64,000 bases of DNA from positions 184,781,424-184,845,423 of the forward strand of contig NC_081555.1 in NCBI RefSeq assembly GCF_963082655.1, written 5' to 3'. Positions within the stretch are counted from its first letter, which is position 1. Every line of letters begins with the position of its first letter. A program made the position numbers and the translations under genes. Below are positions 25,805 to 36,582 of the stretch, piece by piece. Under the pieces are notes generated by a model that saw only the letters and a program-made list of their open reading frames with translations, was not told the origin of the DNA and searched no databases. This DNA comes from Stomoxys calcitrans (lineage: Eukaryota > Arthropoda > Insecta > Diptera > Muscidae).

Positions 25805-26096
25805 TATTTGTAGCCATCACAGTAAGATGGAGATTATACTACCACCGTCCTTTCGCTTGTAGCTCCTAAATATTAACTTTAGACAAAAAAATTCTTGGTC
25901 GCCGTGGCATCTTAAGTTGAATAAACGATGTCCGTCCGTCGATCTATTGAAAGCACAGTACATTTCGAACTATTGTAGTAAAGCTAGCAGCTCAAAATTG
26001 TGCACAAATAATTTTTTTTATTTAGGTCGGTTTTTTGGGATTGAAATCGAGCAAAACCGGCTCATGTGTAGATTTTGCTCCAATATGAACCGTTTT
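25805..26096 (-). repeat. Older mini-me-like fragment next to a younger copy
   Basis: Decayed family landmarks appear in reverse orientation: GTCCGTCCGTCGATC followed by GAAAGCACAG, then GTAAAGCTAGCAG and TTTAGGTCGGTTTTTTGGGA. They end where a fresh copy begins at 26097. Confidence 0.6.
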
Positions 26097-27547
26097 TATA
26101 CCCTCCACCATAAGATGGGGGGTATACTAATTTCGTCATTCTGTTTGTAACTACTCGAAATTATCGTCTGAGACCCCATAAAGTATACATACTCTTGATC
26201 GGCGCGACATTTTATGTCGATCTAGCCATGTCCGTCCGTCTGTCTGTCGAAAGCACGCTAACTTCCGAAGGAGTAAAGCTAGCCGCTTGACATTTTGCAC
26301 AAATACTTCTTATTCGTGTAGGTCGGTTGGTATTGTAAATGGGCCATATCGGTCCATGTTTTGATATAGCTGCCATATAAACCGATCTTGGGTCTTGAAT
26401 TCTTGAGCCTCTAGAGTGCGCAATTCTTCTCCGATTGGAATAAAATTTTGCACGACGTGTTTTGTTATGATATCCAATAACTATGCCAAGTGTGGTTCAA
26501 ATCGGTCCATAACCTGATATAGCTGCCATACATACCGATCTTGGGTCTTGACTTCTTGAGCCTCTAGAGTGCGCAATTCTTATCCGATTGGAATGAAATT
26601 TCGCACGACGTGTTTTGCTATAATATTCAACAAGTGTGCCAAGTATGGTTCACATCGGTCCATAACCTGATATAGCTGCCATATAAACCGATCATGGGTC
26701 TTGACTTCTTTTGCCTCTAGAGTGCGCAATTCTTATCCGGTTGGGATGAAATTTTGCGCGACTTGTTTTGTTATGATATCCAATATCTATGCCAAGTGTG
26801 GTTCAAATCGGTCCATAACCTGATATAGCTGCCATACAAACCGATCTTGGGTCTTGACTTCTTGAGCCTCTAGATTGCGCAATTCTTATCCGATTGGAAT
26901 GAAATTTTGCACGACGTATTTTGTTATGATATCCAACAACTGTGCCAAGTATGGTTCAAATCGGTTCATAACCTGCTATAGCTGTCATATAAACAGATCT
27001 GGGGACTTGACTTCTTGAGCTTCTAGAGGGCGCAATTCCTATCCGATTTGGCTGAAATTTTGCATGACGTTACTTCCAACAACTGTGTCAAATAAGATTC
27101 AAATCGGTTCATAACCAGATATAGCTGCGATATAAACCGACCTGGGATCTTGAGCCTCTAGAGGTCGCAATAATTATCCGATTTGCCTGAAATTTTGTAC
27201 GACGGATTCTCTCATGAACATCAACATACGAGTTATTATGGTCTGAATCGGTTTATAGCCCGATACAGCTCTCATATAAATCGATTTCTCTATTTTACTT
27301 CTTGAGCCCCCAAAGGGCGCAATTCTTATTCGAATTCGCTGACATTTTACACAGGTCTCCAACATATAATTTAATTGTGGTCCAAACCGGACCATATCTT
27401 GATATCGCTCCAATAGCAGAGTAAATCTTTTCTTAAATCCTTTTTTGGCCTAAAAAGAGATGCCGGGAAAAGAACTCGACAAATGCGATCCATGGTGGAG
27501 GGTATATAAGATTCGGCCCGGCCGAACTTAGCACGCTTTTACTTGTT
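26097..27547 (-). repeat. mini-me-like dispersed repeat, complete reversed copy
   Basis: It begins TATACCCTCCACCATAAGATG, includes the GATCTAGCCATG core with a short GTCY run, then about seven internal units marked by GATATAGCTGCCATA, and ends with CCATGGTGGAGGGTATATAAG, the GGCCCGGCC palindrome and TTTTACTTGTT. Its landmarks are closer to those of the copy at 12332 than to the variants in the 40-53 kb region, which suggests a recently active subfamily. Confidence 0.8.
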
Positions 27548-29364
27548 TTTTTTTCTTATTAAAGTTTTCACTCTTGTTTTGGATGCTAAGTCTAAGTTTA
27601 ATAGAAATGAGCTCCATAAAAGAAAATTTTGTACCAAAATAAATGTTTAGTACGAGCTAAAGTGGTATACTTCGGAAAAAATTCTCTTCTCAGCCAAAGT
27701 TACTATACTTTTACATAAGATATTCCAATATCAAAAAGCAAAATCAAGGCAACAAAGGGCAAGCATTGCTGCGGGGGTCTTTCTCATTCGACACTGTCGG
27801 GGCATGATAGGTAAATCATTTATTGAGTCTTCCCTGCGAGAAATGTAGCGCTTGTGATTCTGAAACGACGGAACGACTTGACTTTTTTGACCGACTCAGA
27901 GTAATGACCATATCGAGCAAAAGCGAATAGATGCTGAAAGAATGGGAGTGAAATACATGTATTAAAATCCAATTTTGATCAACTATCTTCACATAAGGAT
28001 AACTTTTAGCAGCATTTGAAATTCAAGATTGAAATGGACATTTATAAGAAGATTTGACGTTACCAATTGCGCGGGAATGCTCTAAATGGCAACAATATAC
28101 AAGTATTATGTAATCGATTCCGCCACACTTTTTCCTTTTTACTTGTTTAAGACTGTAGTTGAATAACATCAAATTGCAAACGGAATGACAAAATGAGAAT
28201 AGCTTCACCCTATGGTAGTGGTGGTGGTAAAAAAACTCAAATGAAATAAAATTTAAAATCCAAGTAAAATGCTCTTAGACATTCATACCCTCAATGTCTC
28301 ACATGTGGGTTGAACTCCCATTGACATTGTGCGATTCTGTTTTCGAAACCAAAAAACATGAACCACAAGAATAACAACTCATTTCTTACCATGTTGTCAT
28401 GCACTCGTCGAGTCGACTTTGTAGAACAGATCCATCCACCTACTGTTCCATACATAGCCCCATGAAGGGACAGCATACGAATAGAATACGATGTGAACAA
28501 CAATGTGTAGCTGCCACTGCCACTGCCACTATTGTTATTGTTATTTAGTTTAGAAGGATCCTTAAAGTCATTGTTGCCTTGAGAACGTTTTGTTTTCTAG
28601 TCCCACTTCAAGTTTAGATAATTATCGATTCAAGGAGAAAAGTTGACGTTTTTGTTCACAAATATGCTTCAGCATGAGATGGGGACTGAGGAAAAATCCT
28701 GAGTAAAGAACTTTTAATTAGAATCGTAATTCCGCAGGCATGGCCCCCCGGATGTGGAGTGGCGAAACGAAGCTGGCGGGCATTACCTACAGCCAAGTGT
28801 AGGTGAAGTCAAATCACTGACACAGTAACAAATTGGCGAAAACAAATTCATCATCGTATGATAAATAAATGCATTCGACTGTCACAAGATAATATTAAGC
28901 TCCAATCATATGTAAGCAATTACAGGTGAGCTTACTAGTCATGACGATTTCGAGGACCATCACCACAACCAGAACACCTCAATGGGCGAGCCAAAAGGTG
29001 AGATACATATCGATAAGCTTGTGGACCAATTTCGGCATCAGTGGCAAGCTCATGCCATTAGAAATGATTGCTTTTTGCTTTGTCCACACAAACACACTCG
29101 CATGTGGTTTTAATTAAATTGAATGGATGATGTTTATCTTTTAATTGGTGCTGATGTAGCCTTTCTTCGATGACTTGCTGTGTCGTCGGTGTGTTGTTGT
29201 ATTGAAAAGTACACTATGAGCTCATGCTAAGGTAACTTGCAACCTCGTCATTCCCTTTCTAACCCAAACCAATTAAAAAAATTTTAAATAACCAGTCAGT
29301 TTATCACCAGCTACAACTACATTCAAATGTTGTCGTGTATATATATCCTTAATACGAGCATAAC
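27548..29364. other. Unassigned stretch
   Basis: No gene or transposon recognised. A small (TGCCAC)n run lies at about 28512-28532. Confidence 0.5.
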
Positions 29365-29480
29365 AAGTAAGAACGGCAAAAGTTGTGCGGTGCGGCTTAG
29401 AATATCCTACACCTACCCTATAAGTGGAAATTCTTAGCTAATCTTATTCTGCACCTTCGGTGGAGGTTTCGAAATAGATT
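29365..29480 (+). repeat. Possible mini-me-like repeat start, fragment
   Basis: ATAACAAGTAAGAACGGC followed by GGCTTAGAATATCCTACACC resembles the family start (AACAAGTAAAAACG, then a palindrome and TATACCC). Only about 100 bp are recognisable. Confidence 0.35.
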
Positions 29481-29789
29481 AAAAAGCAATCCTGAATTGT
29501 AATAACTACGGTAGATAGTAGTAGTAGCATATCTATATTTATAGGAATACAAACATTTCAAATGCATATAATGGAAACTTATAATTTATAAATTTATTAT
29601 ATAAAAATTTTAATTTGATTATTAAAAAAAATTGATTTTATGGCTTATCATAAAAGTTTAAATTCGAATTAAAAAAAAAAACAAGATTTTACGGCTACAT
29701 CAAATCGTCAGCCGAACCAAGATATAGAAATAATGGCATTTAATGTGTTTAAAGAAATTCTGTGGTAACTGCCTTGACGTATGACATCA

Positions 29790-31730
29790 TATTCTTCCAA
29801 TCGGTAGATTCTCCTCCATCTAGTATTATTATAACTTCATTTTCAAATAATTGCAGTTTACCAAAACAATGCCGTACAGTACAGGGCATATTTCAAGAAT
29901 ATGTTGTAAGTTTTCAACAGTTCGCAGGTTGCATAGAGCGCATATGTTGTTTCTGCTCACGCCATTTGAATTATTTCTTTGGTCTATACTGGCTATTAAA
30001 GTAATGGTGTCCTGTTGCATGGTTGAGGTATTTGTATTTCCTGCGGGAAATGTGTGGTCAATTTCCCCAAATATACCGGTCCTAAACTGGATAACTAGTT
30101 ACCCGTCACAGGACATATCCTACAGGGAGTGAAAAGTTTCTATAGTTATAACTTATGGTTCTTAGTTATTTTTTAAAAAGTCGCTTAATTATTGTTAAAA
30201 TTTGCTTATCCATTAAATATATTTGCTAACTAATTTTATTTCCCTTAAATCACGAGAGGACCTATCCAGTGACAGGTTTGGCGTAGGGTTTTTGTACTTC
30301 TCTGGAGGAACTTGTTTAAACGACTGGCCTTGCTTTTTTCATCAAATTTTCAATAAGTTTATTGACAATGCGATTATATAAGGTCTGCGTTATATTTCTC
30401 TCCATTGGTTGTTGATTCATTTCAATCAATATGTCGTTTATGTGCCTATCCCAGAATAGATTTTTATACTCTGCACCACCACTGTGGTACAGTGAATTAT
30501 AACTTAGTGCATTAGTTTGTTACAGAAATAGAGCCATTGACAAGTATACCGATCGACCCAGAATCACTTTCTGATTCCATTTAGCTATCTCCGTCTGTCC
30601 GTCCATCTGTCAATTTTAATTTGTGTGCAAAGTATAGGTCGCAATTTTCCTCCGATCGTCTTCAAATTTGGAACAGGCTTGTTTTTCGGTTCACATCTGG
30701 ATATAGCTCCCATATATATGTTCCGATTCCCATATATATATATATATATATATTTATTTCTTTAGTTAATGACCACCATTCTTTGTCATTTATAATATTA
30801 TTTAATCTTAAAGTAATGGAGTTAAAATAAATTATTTTGCTTGTTTTTGCAAATAGCCTTATATTGTTTTTGTGCCTCCAAATATGCCAATTTACTTGTT
30901 TCATTCTTTGTCTTTCTGAATTTATTCAAATATTGAAAAACTTTTTTTCCTCGCCCAGTAATTTTTATTGGGATAATGTGGCAATACCCGCGGTGTATCT
31001 GTGGATTTTACAATAATATCTGTTAAGTTCTGCAAATTTTGTTACTTTTCGTTCATCTAAAAATCGTTGTAGATTTGCATCAAGATTATGAAGTTATGAA
31101 ATTATGAATTTCGGAACTTTTTCACTTGAGCTTTTGTACAGGGTTGAGTTAATACAAACTATTTTCTGCCCCATCCTTTCTCAGGATTAATACTATTTGC
31201 AGGTGATCCGACCATATCTTCTTCTCCACTCTGAAGTTGTCTACTGTAGTCAACAAAGTTTGAGAAATTGCTGAAATATCATCAACCGATTCGCCAAATT
31301 ATATTCATTACAAAGTTCCATGTATGTTAGCCATTTCTGTTTATAACTTTGTCCATAGATTTCCGTTCTTTCAGCACTGCATAAGAAGCTGGGTTTTCAT
31401 TAGCTATCCCTTTAAAAACCAGCTTAGTATTGCTTAGTTGATGTTCGAGCCAACGAATATTTTGTCGCCTCCATTCATTTTTTCATTCCATTCATTTTTT
31501 CATTTTTTTTTATTATTTTCAGCCTTAAGTTACTTCGGATGTCGCCAAAGAAATTTTTGTCTTAACCTTTTCCAAGTCTGTTTCGTTGGCAAATTATTAA
31601 GTTTTTCTTCCAAGATCTCATTCATTGAATTCTTTATAAGGTCCTTCTGCCTTTTTTTTACAGTTCAATATTTTCTTCAATGTTAAAATGTGCATTGGAA
31701 ACGCGATTCAGTTCTATTGACAGTTCAGAC
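29790..31730 (-). pseudogene. Jockey-like LINE, degenerate and interrupted
   Basis: Read on the minus strand from high to low coordinates. Near 31203-31211 an endonuclease end reads VEKKIWSDHLQIVL, with the SDH motif of apurinic-type endonucleases. At about 30770-30900 comes the linker typical of these LINEs, with KIIYFNSITLRLNNI and KEWWSLTKEI. Near 29860-29950 a C-terminal part reads ICALCNLRTVENLQHILEICP, a Cys/His zinc-like motif seen at LINE C-termini; only the pattern CxxC(N)...H...C matters. The catalytic reverse transcriptase core is not recognisable between them. A mini-me-like fragment interrupts it at about 30464-30750. Multiple stops and shifts make it non-functional. Its outer limits are approximate. 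Confidence 0.65.
30464..30750 (-). repeat. mini-me-like repeat variant inside the LINE
   Basis: It begins TTTTTATACTCTGCACCACC, has ATCTCCGTCTGTCCGTCC followed by GGTCGCAATTTTCCTCCGATC, and ends at GATATAGCTCCCATATATATG with a short (TA)n run. The order matches reversed copies elsewhere, but the sequence is a distinct, older subfamily. Confidence 0.6.
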
Positions 31731-32157
31731 ATGACACTTGTTATATTGTTTATTTATATTTCTTATTCTTCTGACAACTGGTTAATACAAAATTAGACCA
31801 CTTTCCATGCCATTTATAAAGATAATAAAATAATTGCAATACCATGCCGCAGTTTTCACTCGCGTGATATGCCGTTCCAAATATAACTTCCAGCTACCAG
31901 ATGCACATATTTTCGAGTCCGGACACTGCGTATTACCACACCAAGGCGATCTTTTGGAGCTACCACAACACACGTATGTTACTTTTGACTTCTCTTCCTA
32001 AGGCTCTTCAGGTACAAGGAGGGCGATGTATATACAGATATGTAAATGGATGCTCAACATAAATCTGAAACCATTTGGACAAAATGGAACAAAAAATTGA
32101 ACAGCCATAAGAGAACTATCTGTGTCAATTTTCATAATTGGCAAAATCGACTACCGC
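31731..32157. other. Unassigned stretch
   Basis: It lies between the Jockey-like fragment and the hairpin. Minus-strand frames read protein-like pieces (KYVHLVAGSYIWNGISRE) that could be further transposon sequence, but I cannot name the family. Confidence 0.35.
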
Positions 32158-32248
32158 TGCACAAAGACTACCGCAGTATCTAAAGATTTTGGTCGAAATA
32201 AGCTCACATTCGACTAAAATCTTTAGATACTGCGGTAGTCGTTGTGCA
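32158..32248. repeat. Strong hairpin, 40-bp arms
   Basis: Arm 32158-32197 pairs with arm 32209-32248, with two mismatches in 40 positions, across an 11-base loop. Both arms contain CTACCGCAGTATCTAAAGAT or its complement. It lies at the edge of mini-me-like unit remnants (GGGAGCTATATCTAAATC at about 32310). Confidence 0.85.
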
Positions 32249-32399
32249 AAATGTTGGGAAGATATTATCATGCTTGCAGAGGCTCTAGTATTTAAAATCA
32301 GACGAGAAATATACATGGGAGCTATATCTAAATCTTAACCGGTTTTTACGAAATTCACCGGTAATGTCAAGGCCCGCAAACCAAACCAAAAATTAAGGG

Positions 32400-33260
32400 A
32401 TGAGCGGCAAAAAAGTTCGAACCGAAATCCTTGGAAGAAATATTTTGCAGCCATCCAATTGGAGAAGACGAAATGCCAATTATGGCAGAAAAGTAGCAGA
32501 AGCCCTTAAAAATGCATACGATGCGTCAATGCCAAGGAAACTGCAGAGTGCAAGTAAAATAGAAAACTACTGGTGAAAAAGCGCAAAAGCAACACTGCAA
32601 AATGACTCCCTCAAGGCGAGGAGGCGATATCAATTTCCAGAAGCAAATCACATTGTTTCAAGGATATATGCCTGACTTAAACCCCTGGGGTAGTGCATAC
32701 CAGGTTACAATATCTAAGCTGAATGGGAGAAAAACGCCGCAAATAAAATAACTCCAACCTCGTAGATACAATTGTGATTACATTGTTTCCTACTGGAGAA
32801 CCTTGGTTAAACGGGAAAAAACTGCCGCAAATAAAATGACCCCCACCTCGTAGACACGATTGTGAATACATTGTTTCTTACTGAAGAACTTTGGGTAGGC
32901 TTAGCCCTAAATGGCCAACAATACGTAATGGATATAATGAAAGGAAAAATTCTAAATCTCTGTTAGAACGTGAAGGCGAAAATACCGCCAAGACCGGATC
33001 TCATATCTAACAGAGCTCTGAAAATTGCAATGAAACTAAAACAATCAACATTTGCAATGATTTCTATTAAGAGCCTGAAAGAGGGTCGTTTTCCGGAGGT
33101 ATGGAAAAGACAGAAACGCATACTTTTACCAAAACCAGGTAAAAATCTTGAAGAACCTGAATTACACAGGACTGTTTGTCTGCTGGATACTTTAGGAAAA
33201 TGCCTAGAAAGAAAGAATAAAGTACTGGGCAGTCATACTGGTCGACAAAAAAAAACGCTT
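32400..33260 (+). pseudogene. R1-like LINE, fragment before and including RT start
   Basis: Degenerate + strand coding sequence. SLKARRRYQ at about 32610-32635 fits the linker that precedes reverse transcriptase in R1-type LINEs. From about 32970 the frame reads PPRPDLISNRALK, then EGRFPEVWKRQKRILLPKPGK, with the family landmarks W-K-x-x-K...LPKPGK, followed by CLLDTLGKCLER, equivalent to the usual CLLDTaGKxLER. Stops occur upstream. Similarity ends near 33250. C-terminal pieces of a similar LINE in the same orientation appear at 35395-36130, on the far side of a Tc1 transposon. Confidence 0.65.
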
Positions 33261-33506
33261 TAAATTCCGCGAGCTGGATACACATTGTTTTTTCATTAAG
33301 AAGTATAGATGTTCCCAAATATTTATTGCAATATAAAAATCATTTCTCGAACCTAGTACTATGTGTCGTTTTCTATAATGTAACCTCTTGGTCCGCTTCT
33401 GTGGAACATCATGCATGACGGTATGTTTAGTAGAAAATGAAAGACTCGATGATTTTGTCTTTGGTGATGCATTTTTAATAGACAAAAAACGTTCTGATTA
33501 TACATA

Positions 33507-33533
33507 CAGCGGTCAAAAAAAGTATTCATCATT
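33507..33533. repeat. Left terminal inverted repeat of the Tc1 element
   Basis: 27 bp matching the reverse complement of the right end exactly; TA lies immediately outside. Confidence 0.95.
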
Positions 33534-33708
33534 CAATGTTTTTTTTTTAATAAGTCTACAAAAGACAATTGGAATAAAAACATATTAAACTAATGATGCA
33601 GTAGTGCTTGTGTGATATATATGTACACAATTTCATTGTTTTTAAAGAAAAAAATAGTATTTATTGGAACAAAAAGGGCCATTTTACAGCTGAACACAAA
33701 AAATTAAA

Positions 33709-33728
33709 CAAAAAAAGTATTCATCATT
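33709..33728. repeat. Left internal direct repeat (transposase site candidate)
   Basis: Repeats 19-20 bp of the terminal repeat in the same orientation, 202 bp from the left end. Known IR/DR elements use such inner copies as second transposase binding sites. Confidence 0.85.
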
Positions 33729-33767
33729 GCAAAAAAACATAAAAATAAATAACATAATTTAAAAAAA

Positions 33768-34796
33768 TTAATACTTTGTTATTCGACCACCGCGTCTTAT
33801 AACTTCTTTTAAACGGTTTGACATCGATTGGACTAATTTAGCGGTTATATTTTGGTCTATATTAGTCCATTCCTCCATTATCACCTGTTGCATTTGACTC
33901 TTGCTCGAAAAATTGCGCGTTCTCAATTTGCGTTCGAGATGTTCCCAAAGATGTTCAATTGGGTTCAAGTCGGGACTTTGAGGAGGAGTTTTAATGACTT
34001 TGGGGCAGTTATACAGCATCCACATCTTGGTATTTAAAGCAGAATGTTTGGGGTCATTATCTTGATAATATTGAAAGTTATTACCAAGCCCATGTTTTAC
34101 AGCACTATCTTTTAAATTCCTCTTTAAAATGTCAATGTAATACTTATGATCCATTACTCCATTAATAATTTCAAGATTTCCCGCTCCTGAAGCCGCCATA
34201 CACCCCCAAACCATTAAACCACCTCCACCATGTTTTACAGTAGCAACTGTGTTTCGTTCTTCAAGCTCTGTATTTGGTTTTCTGTACACTATGACCTTTC
34301 CATCGCACCCAAAAAGATTAAACTTGCTCTCGTCTGCAAAAATTACTGTTTTCCAAAATGATTCGGGCTGTTTTACATACATTTTTGCGAAGTTTAGCCT
34401 TTTCACTCGGTTTATTTTATTTATAAAGGGCTTCTTACGTGCAGTTCTTCCTCTGTAACTATGCCTTTTGAGTGTATTTCGAATTGTTTGTGTAGTAACT
34501 TCCTTCCCTAAATATTCCATAGTGTTTTTACGAAGAATGGTCGCATTTGTCTTCGGAGTTTTCTGAACTTGCCGCACTAGCCAACGCACATCTCCAACTG
34601 AAAGTGCTTTTGGTCGACCAGATCTTGGTTTATTGTCAACAGTTTTCGTTTCTGTCCACTTTCTGATGATGGATTGTATAGTAGATCGTGGTCTATTTAA
34701 TATTTCACTGATAGTTTTTTGAGTTAAACCATTCCTGTGGTGTTTTATTATCAAAACTTTTACCTCATCAGAAACCTCGTTTTGCTTACGACCCAT
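33768..34796 (-). CDS. Tc1-clade DD34E transposase, apparently intact
   Basis: This 342-residue protein would cut and paste its own element by binding the terminal repeats and catalysing strand transfer in the nucleus. Residues 1-50 form a first helix-turn-helix-like unit, and a GRPR-like SGRPK at 59-63 links to a second DNA-binding region (about 65-125). The basic stretch ARKKPFINKINRVKR (119-133) may act as a nuclear localisation signal. The catalytic domain has D155 (FADES), D246 (QDNDPKH) and E281 (NPIEHLWE). D246 and E281 are separated by exactly 34 residues, giving DD34E. A glycine-rich HGGGG (189-193) precedes MVWGC, as in Tc1 relatives. Length is normal for the family. There are no stops or shifts. 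The start ATG is the only one giving the complete first helix. A candidate AATAAA lies on the minus strand at 33660-33665, inside the element. The intact frame and matching ends suggest recent activity; activity itself is an inference. Confidence 0.93.
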   Translation of the reverse strand: MGRKQNEVSDEVKVLIIKHHRNGLTQKTISEILNRPRSTIQSIIRKWTETKTVDNKPRSGRPKALSVGDVRWLVRQVQKTPKTNATILRKNTMEYLGKEVTTQTIRNTLKRHSYRGRTARKKPFINKINRVKRLNFAKMYVKQPESFWKTVIFADESKFNLFGCDGKVIVYRKPNTELEERNTVATVKHGGGGLMVWGCMAASGAGNLEIINGVMDHKYYIDILKRNLKDSAVKHGLGNNFQYYQDNDPKHSALNTKMWMLYNCPKVIKTPPQSPDLNPIEHLWEHLERKLRTRNFSSKSQMQQVIMEEWTNIDQNITAKLVQSMSNRLKEVIRRGGRITKY

Positions 34797-34924
34797 TTTG
34801 ACAAAAACTATATTTTCAATGAAATTAAATATTTGCTGTCAAGGGCAAAGCCTCCTTTACTAAATAAAACAGAAAAGGGGGATTCCCAAATAATATTTGA
34901 ATTTGACTTTGATGATAGCACATC

Positions 34925-34944
34925 AATGATGAATACTTTTTTTG
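34925..34944. repeat. Right internal direct repeat (transposase site candidate)
   Basis: Mirror of the left inner copy, 202 bp from the right end. Confidence 0.85.
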
Positions 34945-35119
34945 TTCTGTTTTTGGTGTTATTATATAAAATTGCATTTTTTGCGCTAATTAAATTTATT
35001 TTTTGAATATATTTTAAAACATATTACGAAAAATAAACCATTGCATAAAACTGCATTATTTGTTTACTTTAAATTTTCTTCAATTACCCAAAATAAGTGA
35101 ATTTATTATCAATTTTGCT

Positions 35120-35146
35120 AATGATGAATACTTTTTTTGACCGCTG
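35120..35146. repeat. Right terminal inverted repeat of the Tc1 element
   Basis: Exact inverted partner of 33507-33533; TA lies immediately outside. Confidence 0.95.
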
Positions 35147-35394
35147 TATGGTATTTTACATTCTAAAAAATGTATAAGAGCTTGTTCTCTTAGTGACATA
35201 AAATATAAAGTAATCGAATATTTGAGGAAAGAGTGATTTATACACATAAAGAAATTATTTCAAGTACATATAGATAAGAAACAGAAAATTAAGTTCAAAA
35301 GTGTTCGTGACCAAACAGCTATATTACCTAAATCTGGCGAAACAAAAAACAGAGGCTGTACTCATAAGTTGGAAGAGAAACAGTAGTACCTGAC

Positions 35395-36130
35395 TATTAA
35401 TGTGGCCAGAGTGGCTAAAAATCAGATGAAAATCCTTGTCTACTGTATGGAGCCCCTGTTGGGGAACCGAAGCTAAAGACGTCTTCAAGATTCATCATGA
35501 CATCCATAGCTCGAAGAAATTGTGTCCGAGTGTGCAGTGTCTACAGAACCATCTCAAGCGACGAAGCTCACACTGTAGCAGGTATGATCGCCTTTGATAT
35601 GCTTGCTAGGAGAGCATATCGGAGAGTACTCAAATACTTAAGACACCTAGAGAGAGCATTCGTAGGTCGGAGAGAGTAACAAAATTCCCTAAAAAAACAT
35701 AAATAAGTAAAGCATGGGGAGCTAAACTTCAGCCTCACCCTGTTTTTGACATGTTATGTTTGCTACAGAAGCTACCTTTATCGTTTCAGACATGTTACTT
35801 CTCCACGGTGCTCAAATTGTTCTACACTGGAGGAGGACGCAAAACATGTGTTATTCGAATATCCCAGATTCGCCATAGGTCACAACATGTTGGATAAATA
35901 AAGCTAGTGCAGACAATTTAGTAACCAGCATGCTAGAATCTGAGGAGAATTGGAACACGATAGATGAGTAAATAACGATAGTTCACAAAAGACTAAAAGA
36001 GGAAGAGATCGCCCGGAAAGCGTTACAAGCAACATAGAGCTCCCAAAGTGCAGATAGTGTCTGAGAAAGTGGAACAAGGCTATAAATGAGCGGCACCCCA
36101 CGAAGTAATACCAGCTGGCAGAGAGTGATT
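35395..36130 (+). pseudogene. R1-like LINE reverse transcriptase, C-terminal fragment
   Basis: The frame at 35497-35676 reads VRVCSVYRTISSDEAHTVAG followed by MIAFDMLA, matching the conserved R1-type tail (SAYRTVS...VIAGiiPidLla). Upstream, CLLYGAP at about 35440 fits the YGAPvW landmark. Downstream at about 35775-35870 another stretch reads RHVTSPRCSNCSTLEEDAKH with VLFEYPRF, the C-terminal zinc-like motif in which the last Cys is Tyr. Stops and shifts show it is dead. Orientation and clade match the fragment at 32400-33260, so the two may be halves of one LINE split by the Tc1 insertion, with further deletion. Confidence 0.65.
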
Positions 36131-36520
36131 CTGAGCCGATCGGTATGCTTATCGATTGGTCTAGCTCTCTTTCTTTTGGGTTTTATAAATAAATGCATTT
36201 GAATGACCTCAACTGATGCTTTAATCTGAGAAAAGATGGATAAGCACCTCTCCGAACTGTTTTGCATTTTAAAATATTTATGTTTGACCTTTTTTAACCC
36301 CTTCTAAACAACCAGTATCACGTGCTAATCGACCATACCTGGCTTGGCAATCATTTGCGTAGCCAGAAGGGTCTTGGGGGAGGGGGTTAGCCAACCGCAG
36401 AGAATCTGTAGCGCCTCCCAAGAATTTTCGTCAACATATATATTTTTTAATTTATATAATTTTAATTTCGTAATAAATAAAAAGATGCCAAAAATATTCT
36501 TCTGCCATATGCTTTGATTG

Positions 36521-36582
36521 GGGAACAGGAGCAAACTTCTCACATATCAATAAGTACTGTCCGATTCAAGTTTAAGCTCTTC
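36521..36582 (-). mobile_element. SINE tail fragment, reversed
   Basis: GGGAACAGGAGCAAACTTCTC and CACATATCAATAAGTACTGTC are, on the minus strand, the tail of the SINE at 9057 (GCACTCATTGATATGTGA, then the GTTCC segment). No head is present. Confidence 0.6.

Larger units (their letters stand above)
33507..35146 (-). mobile_element. Tc1-family DNA transposon with IR/DR ends
   Basis: A 1640-bp element bounded by TA on both sides (33505-33506 and 35147-35148). Terminal inverted repeats start CAGCGGTCAAAAAAAGTATT and match exactly for 27 bp. A second copy of the inner part, AAAAAAAGTATTCATCATT, lies at 33709-33728, with its reverse complement at 34925-34944. Each sits 202 bp inside its end, the double-site IR/DR layout known from several Tc1-clade transposons. 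The single gene on the minus strand is uninterrupted. It sits between R1-like LINE fragments of matching orientation. Confidence 0.95.
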
